Assembly: GCF_040358985.1 (NCBI RefSeq)
Contig: NZ_CP132932.1
Span: forward strand, 4,340,001-4,404,000
Reading direction: 5' to 3'
From: Tunturibacter empetritectus
GTDB taxonomy: Bacteria; Acidobacteriota; Terriglobia; Terriglobales; Acidobacteriaceae
Length of the DNA: 64,000 bases
Shown: piece after piece, positions 42,366-50,991 of the stretch
Position numbering within the stretch: position 1 is the first letter of the stretch
Layout: each line of letters starts with the position of its first letter
The notes under the pieces: generated by a model
Told to the model about the DNA's origin: nothing
The model's database searches: none
What the model saw: only the letters and a program-made list of their open reading frames with translations
Position numbers and translations under genes: made by a program

Positions 42366-42437
42366 CGCGACCAAAGGGAGCGCCACCCGAAGGGGTATAC
42401 AAGTCGCGAAGTGAACCCCGCCCGCGCAGGGCGCACC
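42366..42437 (+). repeat. Multi-hairpin intergenic element, copy E (3'-shortened)
   Basis: This lies between the CAP gene and the convergent porin gene, ending about six bases from the porin stop. It holds GACCAAAGGGAG, GGTATACAA, GTCGC-GAA-GTGA(A) and the stem CGCCC-GCGCA-GGGCG (42419-42433). The last GTCC/GGAC hairpin is absent. The third stem has a G-C pair where copy C has T-A. Confidence 0.7.
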
Positions 42438-42442
42438 TAGCC

Positions 42443-43858
42443 TCAAAAAATAATCCGCATACGAGCATTCAACAGAACGCTCGTATAACTCTTCGCCGCA
42501 TACATCGGATGAATCGACACCTGCACGTCCGGCCCGATCTCCATGCTTTTGGTCACCCGAATCCGATAAAACGTCTCGAAGAGACTCTCGTGCCGCTTTC
42601 CCGTACGTGTCGGTTGAATGTAATTAAACGCCGCGCCAAACATATCGCCCCGCCGTCCAAACGGCCGAACATTCGTCAGTCCCAGCGTGTCGGTCTGCCG
42701 GATCGCCGTTCCTGTCTCGGTCGCGAAGCCATAGCGCCCAAACGGCGCCCAGCCACTCGAAAACTCACGATCGAAGCCAATTCCCGCGCCATGTCCGCTT
42801 CCCAGATTCTTCGTGTCGTCCCGCCAAACCGTACCACGGAGATGGAAGTACCGAGTGCCCGGCGCACCGGCAAACCAGCCAAACTCCACCGCCTCCAGAT
42901 ACTTTTTGTCCACCAGCGTTCTGATGTTGCTCTGTTGCGAACCCACCGTGTCGATCGCTAAAGCATGCACGTAAAGATGGTGTGTGATCTGAAAATCAAC
43001 CGCTCCCCCGCCCGCATAGGTCCCATCCGATGCAATGGCAAGGTTGCCGTCGTTCTCCCCATTCAAAAACTGCGTTCTCTCATCGTTGTTATAAAAACTT
43101 AGGCTGATGTACTGATTCGGATGAATCTTACCCACATAGAACGACAATCTCTTCTCCAGAAAATCCTGTCTCCAATAGAGAATATTCACCGTAATCGGTC
43201 TCTGCGCCCCGCCCCCCTGCAGGCAATTTAAAAAGATGCCCGAGCCCATCTGATCACTCAGGTTCCACTGTTGACTCATCCCAATATTCGTTCCCGAACG
43301 TACCAACAGCCCAATCGAACCGGCCGTTCTCTCGTTGTCGTAAACCGCCCAGTTACCCGAAAAATCCAGCCGCCCGCTCAACTGGTCATGCCGCCGCGCC
43401 GTGTCGGGAACCACGGTCGCATACTGATTCAGAAACGTATAGGTCGCTCCAAATCGAAGCCGCGCACTACCTTCCAACCAACGGACGCTGGCATCTGTGG
43501 TTCTGGTAAAGATTCCAATCGGATCGGTCTCGAAGAGCGGATCAGCCGGTATCTTTCCCAACGCCGCGGTCGCAGAGTCCAACTCCTGCGCGTACTTCGG
43601 CAGGAGCCTCTCGAGCGCCGGTTCCGCTTGAGGCTGATACTGGCTGGACTCAGAGGTCGCCCCAGACCTGATTGATCCCGTAGATCCCGTAGTCTGCCCA
43701 GCCAGAGCCGTCGAAGCTCCGATCAGCAGCAACGCAACACCCACGCGTAGGTGTTGCCCGATCTTCACGTAACTACTTGCCGACAGTCGCATCGTCCGAA
43801 CCAGAAAAACTGATCCCGGGCCAACATCCTGGCGTGAATAGGCTTCCTGCACCTTCAT
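42443..43858 (-). CDS. OprB-like carbohydrate porin
   Basis: 471 residues from ATG 43858; ATG 43792 (MRLSASSYV) is an alternative that starts nearer the signal peptide 'VALLLIGASTALAG'. After the leader come a Gly/Ser/Gln linker and a beta-barrel pattern of alternating aromatic strands ('NWAVYDNERTAGSIGLLVRSG', 'LSFYVGKIHPNQYISLSFYNND') with a typical OprB segment 'AHPNQ'-like 'KIHPNQY'. It ends in Phe ('ARMRIIF'), the outer-membrane C-terminal signature. It would form an outer membrane channel for sugars or other solutes. No regulatory partner is adjacent. Confidence 0.82.
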   Translation of the reverse strand: MKVQEAYSRQDVGPGSVFLVRTMRLSASSYVKIGQHLRVGVALLLIGASTALAGQTTGSTGSIRSGATSESSQYQPQAEPALERLLPKYAQELDSATAALGKIPADPLFETDPIGIFTRTTDASVRWLEGSARLRFGATYTFLNQYATVVPDTARRHDQLSGRLDFSGNWAVYDNERTAGSIGLLVRSGTNIGMSQQWNLSDQMGSGIFLNCLQGGGAQRPITVNILYWRQDFLEKRLSFYVGKIHPNQYISLSFYNNDERTQFLNGENDGNLAIASDGTYAGGGAVDFQITHHLYVHALAIDTVGSQQSNIRTLVDKKYLEAVEFGWFAGAPGTRYFHLRGTVWRDDTKNLGSGHGAGIGFDREFSSGWAPFGRYGFATETGTAIRQTDTLGLTNVRPFGRRGDMFGAAFNYIQPTRTGKRHESLFETFYRIRVTKSMEIGPDVQVSIHPMYAAKSYTSVLLNARMRIIF

Positions 43859-44374
43859 CCCGCCAAAATGCGTCGTCCAAACTCTACATTCAAATGTCTG
43901 ATTTGCATTCAGTTATTTGTTGAATTTAGTTAGTTGCCTAACCTTCAGTTGTTTCTTACACGTTGTCATTCTGATCTTGAGCAGGCAGAACGGGAAGAAG
44001 GAGAAAGCCGCGTCTCGCCTCAACTCTTCAGGAGCCGAAGACAGACTGTCGTCCAACCCAAAAACCTGTCACGCCCCCAAACATTTCAGTACCGCACGAA
44101 ACCCAATAAGGACGCACCTTTTCAGCCGCCCCCGGTGTAGCGTAATTCCAGCTCCCAACGCGTATCATAGAAGTAGTTCAGAAGTAGTTCGCAGTAGCAG
44201 GGAAAGCACGCAACGTACGAGCCCAGAAAGCTTCACTGCACACGGCTTCAGGACACATTGCACGCTTCAAGTCCAGACTTGCCCCCGCTGTTTGAAGACT
44301 TTGACACAGATCAGTATCCCCGCGAGGGAGTCCACGTGAAGTGCGCCGCCAAGGCAGAGAGGAGACCCGAGAAC
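43859..44374. other. 516-base intergenic region between porin and holB
   Basis: An A/T-rich stretch near 43900-43940, a fragment of the GTCATTCTGA-type repeat (43965-43990), and 'AACCTGTCACGCCCCC' near 44064, which resembles 22986-23000. A short direct repeat AGAAGTAGTTC occurs twice near 44169-44190. No gene is credible here. The holB ribosome binding site (GAGGAGA) is at the right end. Confidence 0.4.
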
Positions 44375-45568
44375 ATGACGATACCGATATCCAAAACCGC
44401 TCTCCCTGCCACCTTCAACGACTTCCTCGGCAACAGCACCGCCATTGAGCACCTCCGCACCGCCATCGCCGCAGGCCGCCTTCCCCACTCCCTCATCCTC
44501 GCCGGCCCCAGCGGAGCAGGAAAGTACACCCTCGCCCTCATGCTCAGCATGGCCGTCGAGTGCGAACGCCAGCCGCGCGAGCTACGCTCCTACAGCGAAG
44601 CTCTCGGGTCCAACGGCCAGTCCCTCGCCAGCTTCTGCGGCGTCTGCCACAACTGCACCCGCATCGCCTCCGCCGCCAACCTCGAAGACGAGGTCGAGAA
44701 GGCTGTAGCCGCCCGTGAAGAGCTCAAGACCGAAGCCGACAGGAAGGACACCCGCGTCCTCGTCCAGCCGCACCCCGACGTCCTCATCGTTCCACCCGAC
44801 CCCCCGCAGCTCCTCATCAAACTCGGACAGATCCGCACCGTCATCCAGCGCTCCCACTACCTCCCCAACGAGGCCCCGCGCAAGATCTTTATCCTCACCG
44901 CAGCGAACATGATGAAGGAGGCCGCCAACTCCCTACTCAAAGTCCTTGAGGAACCACCCGCGACGGTCCACATCATCATCCTCGCCGAAAACCCCGGCGA
45001 ACTCCTCCCCACCATTCGCTCCCGCTGTGCCACCGTCCGCCTGGGCGCACTGCCCGTCGAAGAGATCGAGATGCTCCTCACCGACCGCCGTCCAGACATA
45101 CCGCCCAAGCAGCGCACCCTCATCGCGCGCCTCGCCCAGGGAGCCGCCGGCAAGGCCCTCAGCTTCGACCTCGAAGCCTACACCGCCTCTCGCGCTGACG
45201 CACTCCTCTTTCTGCGCAACGCCGCAGCAGCCAACTCCGGCTCCGCCGAGCCAGACCACACCGCCCTCTTCAAGATGACCGAGACCTACCGCGCTGGAGC
45301 CGAAGGCCAGCAGAAAACATCAGCTCTCCTCCGCAGCCTCTCCCTGCTTCTTGAAGACCTGCTCCTCCTCGGCGCAGGCACACCCGAGCTGGTTCGCAAC
45401 ACCGACCTGCGCCCCGAGCTTGACCGGCTGAGCAGCACCCTGAGCTTCGCCTGGATCGAATCCGCCTCTCGCGCCCTTGACCAGGTGCAGAGCGGGATGC
45501 GCCGCAACCTCCTCCGCAGCCTCTCGCTCGACGCCCTCGCCGGGCAGCTCACGACCTCGGCGCAATAG
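44375..45568 (+). CDS. holB: DNA polymerase III subunit delta prime
   Basis: About 397 residues from ATG 44375 (GAGAGGAGA upstream); the longer frame to 44258 is unlikely. AAA+ fold: 'LPHSLILAGPSGAGKYTLALMLSM' in part with a Walker A-like GKYT, zinc Cys in 'CGVCHNC', and 'SRC' in 'TIRSRCATVRLG'. 'HPDVLIVPPDPPQLLIKLGQIRTVIQ' in part and 'NEAPRKIFILTAANMMKEAANSLLKVLEEPP' in part are typical clamp-loader segments. It opens the sliding clamp with delta and gamma/tau at the replisome. The delta prime Lys is kept, unlike in E. coli, so ATP binding is possible. Confidence 0.93.
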   Translation: MTIPISKTALPATFNDFLGNSTAIEHLRTAIAAGRLPHSLILAGPSGAGKYTLALMLSMAVECERQPRELRSYSEALGSNGQSLASFCGVCHNCTRIASAANLEDEVEKAVAAREELKTEADRKDTRVLVQPHPDVLIVPPDPPQLLIKLGQIRTVIQRSHYLPNEAPRKIFILTAANMMKEAANSLLKVLEEPPATVHIIILAENPGELLPTIRSRCATVRLGALPVEEIEMLLTDRRPDIPPKQRTLIARLAQGAAGKALSFDLEAYTASRADALLFLRNAAAANSGSAEPDHTALFKMTETYRAGAEGQQKTSALLRSLSLLLEDLLLLGAGTPELVRNTDLRPELDRLSSTLSFAWIESASRALDQVQSGMRRNLLRSLSLDALAGQLTTSAQ

Positions 45569-45597
45569 AAAATAGATCCATCCCAGGCAGTTTTTTC

Positions 45598-45755
45598 TAT
45601 TTGTGGTGGCTAGGCGTTTTTGCTGGGGGTTTTGAGAAAAAGTGGGTGCAGAACGTGGTTTTTTGCTGGTGAGGGTGTGGTGAATTGCGTGGTAAACGTG
45701 GTGCGCTGACCGTCACTTTTTCTAGGCCTAAAAATACGCCACGTCTTTCAACTTT
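45598..45755 (+). repeat. G/T-rich dispersed element, copy 2 (3' of holB)
   Basis: This fills the gap between the convergent holB and Sua5 genes. On the plus strand it has the same block order as the minus strand of 8590-8770: GGCGTTTTTG, GGGGTTTTGAGAAAAAGTG, GTGGTTTTTTG, GGTGAGGGTGTGGTG, TGCGTGGT, GTGGTG, then GGCCTAAAAATACGCCACGT. The T-rich part has no open frame worth calling. It follows holB in the sense direction. Confidence 0.55.
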
Positions 45756-45784
45756 ATTTTCAGTTCTTTGATTACCGCCTGCGG

Positions 45785-46831
45785 TCACTTTTTGCGGGCG
45801 GCTTTTTGCAGGCGATCCCGCAACGCGAGACCAACTCCATTCGCATCGGGCAATGGGCAGAGGATCACGGTGGCCCCTGCTTCGTCCAGCATGCGCAGTC
45901 CGGCGAAGAGTCTCCGTGCCAGAACTTCGTTGTTGCCCCACGGCCCCCACGGAAAGACATACTTCGCGGAGTGAGCATCCCAATCATCCGGCAGCATCAC
46001 TCCGAGCAGATCCCCGAGCAGATCCGAAGTGCGCTCATAGCGTTCGATCGCCGGGTTGAGAGCGTAGATCAAATCGGAGTCGGAGACCACATCCACTAAT
46101 ACCAGCTTCGCCCGCGGAGCATAGTGCCGCAGCCCGACGCCCGGCGAAGGGAGGCTCTCAGGAGGCTCCGCAATCCCCGACAGCTCCACCGCCTCAGACT
46201 GGAAGATAGTGACTTCGCCCGCAACCGAGGCGATCATCTCCGCAGTCACCGCTCCCGGCCGATAGATCGTCATCGCTTCCACATCCAGCACCGTGGACTC
46301 GACTCCCACCGAGGTCGCACCTCCATCCAACACGGCGTCGATCCTCCCGTCCAGATCCTCCAACACATGGGCCGCAGTGGTGGGACTCGTTCTTCCGAAC
46401 AGGTTCGCGCTTGGCGCTGCCACCGGCACAGACGCGCTGCGGATCAACTCCAGCGCCACCGGATGCGCAGGCATCCTGACCCCCACCAGCTCGCGTCCCG
46501 CCGTGACAGCATCCGGCACCGCTGAGGTCCGCGGCAGCAGAAGCGTCAACGGCCCCGGCCAGAAGGCCTCCATCAACGCCTCCGCTTTCGCTGAGACGAC
46601 GGCAACCAGCTGCAACATCTCGCGATCGCTCACATGGACGATCACCGGGTCCCACGCAGGCCGCTTCTTCGCCGCAAATATCTTCGCAACTGCGGCAGCG
46701 TCAAGAGCATTCGCGCCCAGTCCGTACACGGTCTCGGTCGGAAACGCCACCGTCCCACCCGCGCGCAGCATCTCGGCGGCCTGCGAAACTCCATCTTCCG
46801 CAGCGAACCGTACCGTTTTTCCACTGAACAT
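45785..46831 (-). CDS. Threonylcarbamoyl-AMP synthase, Sua5 type
   Basis: 348 residues. Residues 10-215 are the YrdC domain: 'EMLRAGGTVAFPTETVYGLGANALD', 'KIFAAKKRPAWDPVIVHV', 'FWPGPLTLLLPR' and 'PVAAPSANLFGRTSPT', plus 'LDGGATSVGVESTVLD'. A linker ('SPGVGLRHYAPRAKLVLV') leads to the C-terminal Sua5 domain (about residues 245-348), so this is the long form. It makes threonylcarbamoyl-AMP for the t6A modification of ANN-decoding tRNAs. It is divergent from the CYTH gene, 49 bases between starts. Confidence 0.95.
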   Translation of the reverse strand: MFSGKTVRFAAEDGVSQAAEMLRAGGTVAFPTETVYGLGANALDAAAVAKIFAAKKRPAWDPVIVHVSDREMLQLVAVVSAKAEALMEAFWPGPLTLLLPRTSAVPDAVTAGRELVGVRMPAHPVALELIRSASVPVAAPSANLFGRTSPTTAAHVLEDLDGRIDAVLDGGATSVGVESTVLDVEAMTIYRPGAVTAEMIASVAGEVTIFQSEAVELSGIAEPPESLPSPGVGLRHYAPRAKLVLVDVVSDSDLIYALNPAIERYERTSDLLGDLLGVMLPDDWDAHSAKYVFPWGPWGNNEVLARRLFAGLRMLDEAGATVILCPLPDANGVGLALRDRLQKAARKK

Positions 46832-46837
46832 ATCGCC

Positions 46838-46843
46838 ATTCTA
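46838..46843 (-). promoter_or_regulatory. -10-like box TAGAAT before the Sua5 gene
   Basis: On the minus strand TAGAAT ends six bases before the ATG at 46831, with no SD in the gap. With the plus-strand box at 46869-46874 it makes a very compact pair of back-to-back leaderless promoters. Confidence 0.35.
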
Positions 46844-46868
46844 TCGTCGCAAATCTACCTGCCAGCCG

Positions 46869-46874
46869 TATACT
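46869..46874 (+). promoter_or_regulatory. -10-like box TATACT before the CYTH gene
   Basis: TATACT ends six bases before the ATG at 46881, again with no SD. The divergent start codons are only 49 bases apart, so a normal leader with ribosome binding site has no room on either side. Confidence 0.35.
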
Positions 46875-46880
46875 CCATCC

Positions 46881-47510
46881 ATGCAGAACTCTGAGATCGA
46901 ACTCAAGTTCCCCGTCCCCGATCCAGAAGCTCTCCAGGCCCGCCTCGCGCAGTTAGGCTTCCACCTCGTCACTCCCCGCACCTTCGAGCACAACACCCTC
47001 TACGACACCCCCAGCCGCGACCTCCGCGCCCGCAAACAAATCCTCCGCCTGCGGCAGTACGGCAGCCTCTCGACCCTCACTCACAAGCGCCTCCCGGACC
47101 AAGAGGACCCCGTCGACACCACCCGCTATAAGATCCGTGTCGAGACCGAGACCACCATCGCCGAACCCGAGGCCATGGCCGAGATCTTCAAGCAGCTGGG
47201 CTACCTCCCTGCCTTTGTCTACGAGAAGTACCGCACCGAGTGGTCGCACTCCGCAGACCCCGGCTCCGAAGTCACCGCGCACCTCGTCGCCCATCTTGTC
47301 CTTGACGAGACCCCCATCGGCACCTACGCCGAGCTCGAAGGCCCCACCGCCTGGATCGACCAGACCCTCGCCGCACTCAACATCGACCTAGCAACCTGCC
47401 TCACCGACAGCTACGGCAAGCTCTTTCTCGACTGGAAGCAGCGCACCGCCAGCCCCGCCGAAAATCTCACCTTCGCCGAAGTAACCTCCCCCGTCCTCTC
47501 TCTCCGCTAA
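46881..47510 (+). CDS. CYTH domain protein (class IV adenylate cyclase/triphosphatase-like)
   Basis: 209 residues. The N-terminal 'MQNSEIELKFPVPDPEAL' carries the ExExK signature of CYTH proteins. 'EHNTLYDTPSRDLRARKQILRLRQYG' in pieces, 'THKRLPDQEDP', 'VYEKYRTEW' and 'HLVLDETPIGTYAELEGP' line the tunnel with basic and acidic residues. The family includes class IV adenylate cyclases, thiamine triphosphatases and inorganic triphosphatases, so the substrate is uncertain. There is no CHAD domain. It is cytoplasmic and transcribed divergently from Sua5. Confidence 0.9.
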   Translation: MQNSEIELKFPVPDPEALQARLAQLGFHLVTPRTFEHNTLYDTPSRDLRARKQILRLRQYGSLSTLTHKRLPDQEDPVDTTRYKIRVETETTIAEPEAMAEIFKQLGYLPAFVYEKYRTEWSHSADPGSEVTAHLVAHLVLDETPIGTYAELEGPTAWIDQTLAALNIDLATCLTDSYGKLFLDWKQRTASPAENLTFAEVTSPVLSLR

Positions 47511-47511
47511 A

Positions 47512-47617
47512 GCAATTTCCCTGTAGGTGTGGGGTGAGTCAATGGATTGATGGCCGTCTTCTCTCAAGGAAGACGGCACTGCGGTAGATCCTCCGTTCCC
47601 AGCAACAGGGAAATTGC
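47512..47617. repeat. Nested inverted-repeat element
   Basis: GCAATTTCCCTGT (47512-47524) and its exact complement ACAGGGAAATTGC (47605-47617) are the ends. Between them GCCGTCTTC / GAAGACGGC (47553-47561, 47569-47577) forms a perfect inner hairpin with a seven-base loop. The element starts two bases after the CYTH stop codon. It could be a transcription terminator or attenuator, or a miniature inverted-repeat element. Confidence 0.65.
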
Positions 47618-47670
47618 GCTAAAGCCTCCCGCCCTTCCGCCGATACAACCTCTGTACCCGGAGGTTTTCC

Positions 47671-48003
47671 TTGGCAATCCCACTTCGCTCTTCGCGCCCC
47701 CTTCTTCTTGCCGGAAGCGTCGCCCTCTGCGTTGGCACTGCCTTCGCAGGCAACGTTCATCGCGCAATCGTCTCCCGCACGAGCCCCTCCTACCCCGAAC
47801 TGGCGAAACGTATGCACGTAGGCGGCAAGGTTGTTCTTCTCGTCACCATTCAGGCAGACGGAACAGTATCGGCCACCAAAGTAGAGTCCGGCCACGCGCT
47901 TCTCGCTCCCGCCGCCCAGGACGCGGTCACCCACTGGCGCTTCGCCCCGAACTCCGAAGCCTCCGAGTCGGAGATCGAAGTCAACTTCAACCTCGACCAG
48001 TAG
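47671..48003 (+). CDS. Small periplasmic TonB C-terminal domain protein
   Basis: 110 residues from TTG 47671, preceded by GGAGGTTTTCC, a strong ribosome binding site that decides the start. A signal peptide ending near GTAFAG is followed directly by a TonB_C domain: 'PSYPELAKRMHVGGKVVLLVTIQADGTVSATKVESGHALL' in pieces and 'AAQDAVTHWRFAPNSEASESEIEVNF'. It lacks a membrane anchor and Pro-rich spacer. It may dimerise or bind TonB-dependent receptors as a free protein. It lies 160 bases after the CYTH gene, past the nested inverted-repeat element. Confidence 0.85.
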   Translation: MAIPLRSSRPLLLAGSVALCVGTAFAGNVHRAIVSRTSPSYPELAKRMHVGGKVVLLVTIQADGTVSATKVESGHALLAPAAQDAVTHWRFAPNSEASESEIEVNFNLDQ

Positions 48004-48133
48004 CCCAAAGCATCACCAGGCCAACGCAGCATCAGCACAAACAGCATCGCGACAGAGCCACCGTCAGGAGCCATCCGGCGGTGTCTCTTAAACCCTGGAA
48101 TCAATCACCTCTCAACTCTGCTCCGAGGTCCAC

Positions 48134-49840
48134 ATGCAACTGCAGTCGAAGATGTTCCTGATGACTGGCGCCATCGTCGCCACTACCGTTTTCAGCGCAT
48201 GTATCGCCCACCGGTACATCGGAGAGGCCAACGCTCTCTCGAACATGGTCACGGAGAATCGCATCCCCGTCATCATGTCCAGTCGCGACATCCGCTCCCA
48301 CTTCACCGACACCGTTCGCCTGCTGGAGTCCTACATGCTCTTCGGCATCGACGCGAACGCTTCGGCTACCTATCGCAACGCCCGGCGCCAGGAGTTCGAG
48401 CAGGCCAAGGCTTCGCTGGCCCTGCTCCACCAGCAGACCTCGCACTTCGACCTGGGCTCCGATGCCCCGCGGCTCATCGCCCTCGACAACGACCTCGCAG
48501 CGCTCAAGGTCCTCGAAGAGAAGGTCGAAAGCCTTAATGAATCGAAGACCCCGCAGGGCTCGGCCGCCGCCTACGACACCCTGCAGAACCAGATTCTCCC
48601 TCTCGAAAACACCCTCTTCTCCAACATTAGCGAGATCACGCAGTCCCAGACCCGGCTCGCCAACGAAGAGCAGGCGCACCTCCGTGAGGCCAACCACTTC
48701 ACTCTCATCGTCCTCTGGTTCGGCACCATCATCGCCTCCCTCATCGGAATCACGGTATCGATCTATCTGGCTCGCAAGATCACCTACGCCCTAAATCTGG
48801 TCATGCACCGCGCCGACGCCATCGCCTCCGGCGATCTCAGCGGCCAGCCTCTGGTGCTGGACACCAGCGACCAGACCGGAGCCCTCGCTAACGCCGTTCA
48901 GAAGATGCAGTCCAACCTCGCCGGCATCATCGGCACGCTGGCTCAAACCGTCTCCACCATCACCGGCAGCGCCGCGACTATGGGCACCGCCAGCGATCAG
49001 ATTCATCGCCGCATGGACCAGCAGAGTCAGCAGACCCAGCAGGCCGCCACCGCCATGCAGGAGATGTCGGCCTCCATCGCCGAGGTCTCCCGCCACACCC
49101 AGTCCGCCGCCGAGACCGCCCGCAGCGCCGCCGAGACCGCCCGCGAAGGCGGCACTATCGTCAAGCAGGTTCTCGGCAGCATGCACTCTATCGCCACCGC
49201 TGTCAGCGACACCTCCGCCACCGTCGGCCTGCTTGGCGACGACTCACGCCGCATCTCGCAGATCGTCACCGTCATTGACGAGATCGCCCGCAAGACCAAC
49301 CTGCTCGCCCTCAACGCCGCCATCGAGGCCGCCCGCGCAGGCGATCAGGGCCGCGGATTCGCTGTAGTCGCCGGAGAGGTTCGCCGCCTCGCCGAATCTA
49401 CCGCACAGGCCACCGGCGAGATCGCCAGCATGATTCAAGGCATTCAGGACCGCACCCTCACCGCCATCGCCAGCATGGAGAGCGGCACCGGAACTGTGCA
49501 GCAGGGCGTCATCACCACCAATCAGGCTGGTGAAGCTCTCGAACGCATCATCGGCATGGCGGAACGTGTCGACCGCATGATCGCCCAGATCGCCATCGCC
49601 GCCTCCCAGCAGACCGCCGCGGCCGACCAGTCCAGCGCCAGCCTGCACTCGATCCACTCTCTCAGCCACGAAAATCTCACCGAGATGGCCACTACTGCAG
49701 CCGGAATCGAATCGCTCCGCTCCACAGCAGTCACACTCGAGCAACAGGTTGAGCGCTTCAGCCTCAGCTCGGCACCCGACTCAAGGCTGATTCGCGTCGC
49801 AAAGACCTCTGAGCGTCATGCCACCTTCCAGCACGCATAA
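48134..49840 (+). CDS. Methyl-accepting chemotaxis protein
   Basis: 568 residues. A transmembrane helix (about 8-26), a helical periplasmic sensor of four-helix-bundle type (about 30-188), a second helix (about 190-214, '[20 protein letters not shown]'), HAMP (about 214-268), and the signalling domain. The hairpin tip reads '[41 protein letters not shown]' in pieces, identical to typical receptors. No che genes are next to it. GAGG precedes the ATG. It would sense a ligand outside and signal through CheW/CheA. The extreme C-terminus has no NWETF-like pentapeptide for CheR docking. Confidence 0.95.
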   Translation: MQLQSKMFLMTGAIVATTVFSACIAHRYIGEANALSNMVTENRIPVIMSSRDIRSHFTDTVRLLESYMLFGIDANASATYRNARRQEFEQAKASLALLHQQTSHFDLGSDAPRLIALDNDLAALKVLEEKVESLNESKTPQGSAAAYDTLQNQILPLENTLFSNISEITQSQTRLANEEQAHLREANHFTLIVLWFGTIIASLIGITVSIYLARKITYALNLVMHRADAIASGDLSGQPLVLDTSDQTGALANAVQKMQSNLAGIIGTLAQTVSTITGSAATMGTASDQIHRRMDQQSQQTQQAATAMQEMSASIAEVSRHTQSAAETARSAAETAREGGTIVKQVLGSMHSIATAVSDTSATVGLLGDDSRRISQIVTVIDEIARKTNLLALNAAIEAARAGDQGRGFAVVAGEVRRLAESTAQATGEIASMIQGIQDRTLTAIASMESGTGTVQQGVITTNQAGEALERIIGMAERVDRMIAQIAIAASQQTAAADQSSASLHSIHSLSHENLTEMATTAAGIESLRSTAVTLEQQVERFSLSSAPDSRLIRVAKTSERHATFQHA

Positions 49841-49862
49841 CCGAACCATCGCTCGCCAAAAC

Positions 49863-49892
49863 AAAGAGGCCCGCTTTGCGCGGGCCTCTTTG
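49863..49892. terminator. Bidirectional intrinsic terminator
   Basis: Perfect 12-base stem AAAGAGGCCCGC / GCGGGCCTCTTT with loop TTTGC, located between the convergent chemoreceptor and tonB genes, with A-rich and T-rich flanks on both strands. It can serve both genes. Confidence 0.85.
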
Positions 49893-49908
49893 TTTGAACA
49901 ACCATCGT

Positions 49909-50991
49909 TTAGAAGATCTGGAAGTTAACCTCAACGTTCAGTTCCACCAGAACAGGCTTCCCATTTTCCATGGCCGGCTTGAACTTATACTGCCTCACAG
50001 CTTCCATTGCCTTCTCATCCAGACCCATGCCAACGCCGCGAATCACATGGACGTGGCTGGGATTTCCATTGGTATCGACCCACAGGTTGACTAGAACATT
50101 TCCGGCAACCTTCGCCTTCCGAGCTTCCTCAGAAAACTCCGGTTCCACCGAAAAGATCAGCACCGGAGCCGAGACGCCGCCGCCAATACGCCTTGGTCCG
50201 CCACCGGTATTGCCGCCCGACCCAGGTCCAAGCCCCGATCCGTTGCCCGATCCGAGACCGGTACCCGTCCCGCCGCCACCCGAATATGGGCCAATGATCG
50301 GCGAGTTAGGAACTCCGACCTGCGGCAGGTTGCTCGCCATCTTCACATCCTGCTGCACTTCAATCGTCGGCTCAATCTTGATCTTAGGCTCAACGAGCGG
50401 GGGCTTGTTCGGCGGCACAATCTGCGTATCCGCAAACTTCGGCGGGGATCCCTTGACTACTGGAGTTGGCCCTTTTTGACCACCGCCTCCACCCATCGCC
50501 TGAGCCCGAGGCGGCGCCTGCGGTGGAATCGAAAGATCCGTCACCTGAATAGTCCTCACGGGAGCCGCAAACTGAACCTTCTTCGCCAGCAAAAACGCGA
50601 TCAGCAGAATAATCAATCCATAGATCACGACGGCGGATGTCGTCGCAATAGGATTCTGCTTCGTCTTCATCCGGTCGACAACCGCTATCGGCTTCGACTC
50701 CAGCACCAGTGGCGGCAGCTTCACTGGGAAGAACACATCCCGGATGCTGTTCCACAGGGAAGAAAAGACTCCCTCTTCTTCAATCACCATATCGCTCTCA
50801 GCCGGCCGGGATTCCAGCTGTAGCGGAGCTTCGTCGGATCGGCTGAACGCATCCCGCAGGTTCGCGAAGAACGAGGTCCACATGGATCCATCGGTCTCTT
50901 CGTTCAACTTTGGAGCATCTGCCGGTCGCAGGGTCGGAGCCTGTCTCTCTGGATCTATCTGCGGTGGAGGTGTCAATAAACTATTTGCCAT
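49909..50991 (-). CDS. Energy transducer TonB
   Basis: 360 residues. The first 115 residues are cytoplasmic and acidic, with two 'SFFANLRDAFS/LWNSIRDVFFP' repeats, unusual for TonB. A single transmembrane helix (about 118-142, 'SAVVIYGLIILLIAFLLAKKV') follows. The periplasmic part has a Pro/Lys region ('APPRAQAMGGG', 'PPNKPPLVEPKIKIEP'), a Gly/Ser-rich flexible stretch (about 238-265) and a TonB_C domain ending 'FKPAMENGKPVLVELNVEVNFQIF' (in part). It couples inner-membrane proton force to outer-membrane receptors. exbB/exbD are not adjacent. The long cytoplasmic N-terminus may interact with another protein. Confidence 0.92.
   Translation of the reverse strand: MANSLLTPPPQIDPERQAPTLRPADAPKLNEETDGSMWTSFFANLRDAFSRSDEAPLQLESRPAESDMVIEEEGVFSSLWNSIRDVFFPVKLPPLVLESKPIAVVDRMKTKQNPIATTSAVVIYGLIILLIAFLLAKKVQFAAPVRTIQVTDLSIPPQAPPRAQAMGGGGGQKGPTPVVKGSPPKFADTQIVPPNKPPLVEPKIKIEPTIEVQQDVKMASNLPQVGVPNSPIIGPYSGGGGTGTGLGSGNGSGLGPGSGGNTGGGPRRIGGGVSAPVLIFSVEPEFSEEARKAKVAGNVLVNLWVDTNGNPSHVHVIRGVGMGLDEKAMEAVRQYKFKPAMENGKPVLVELNVEVNFQIF

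Noticed and set aside
43917-44339. 140-codon frame in the porin-holB gap
   Set aside because: No SD, no recognisable fold, Ser/Arg/Thr-rich composition, and it runs through repeat fragments and into the holB leader.
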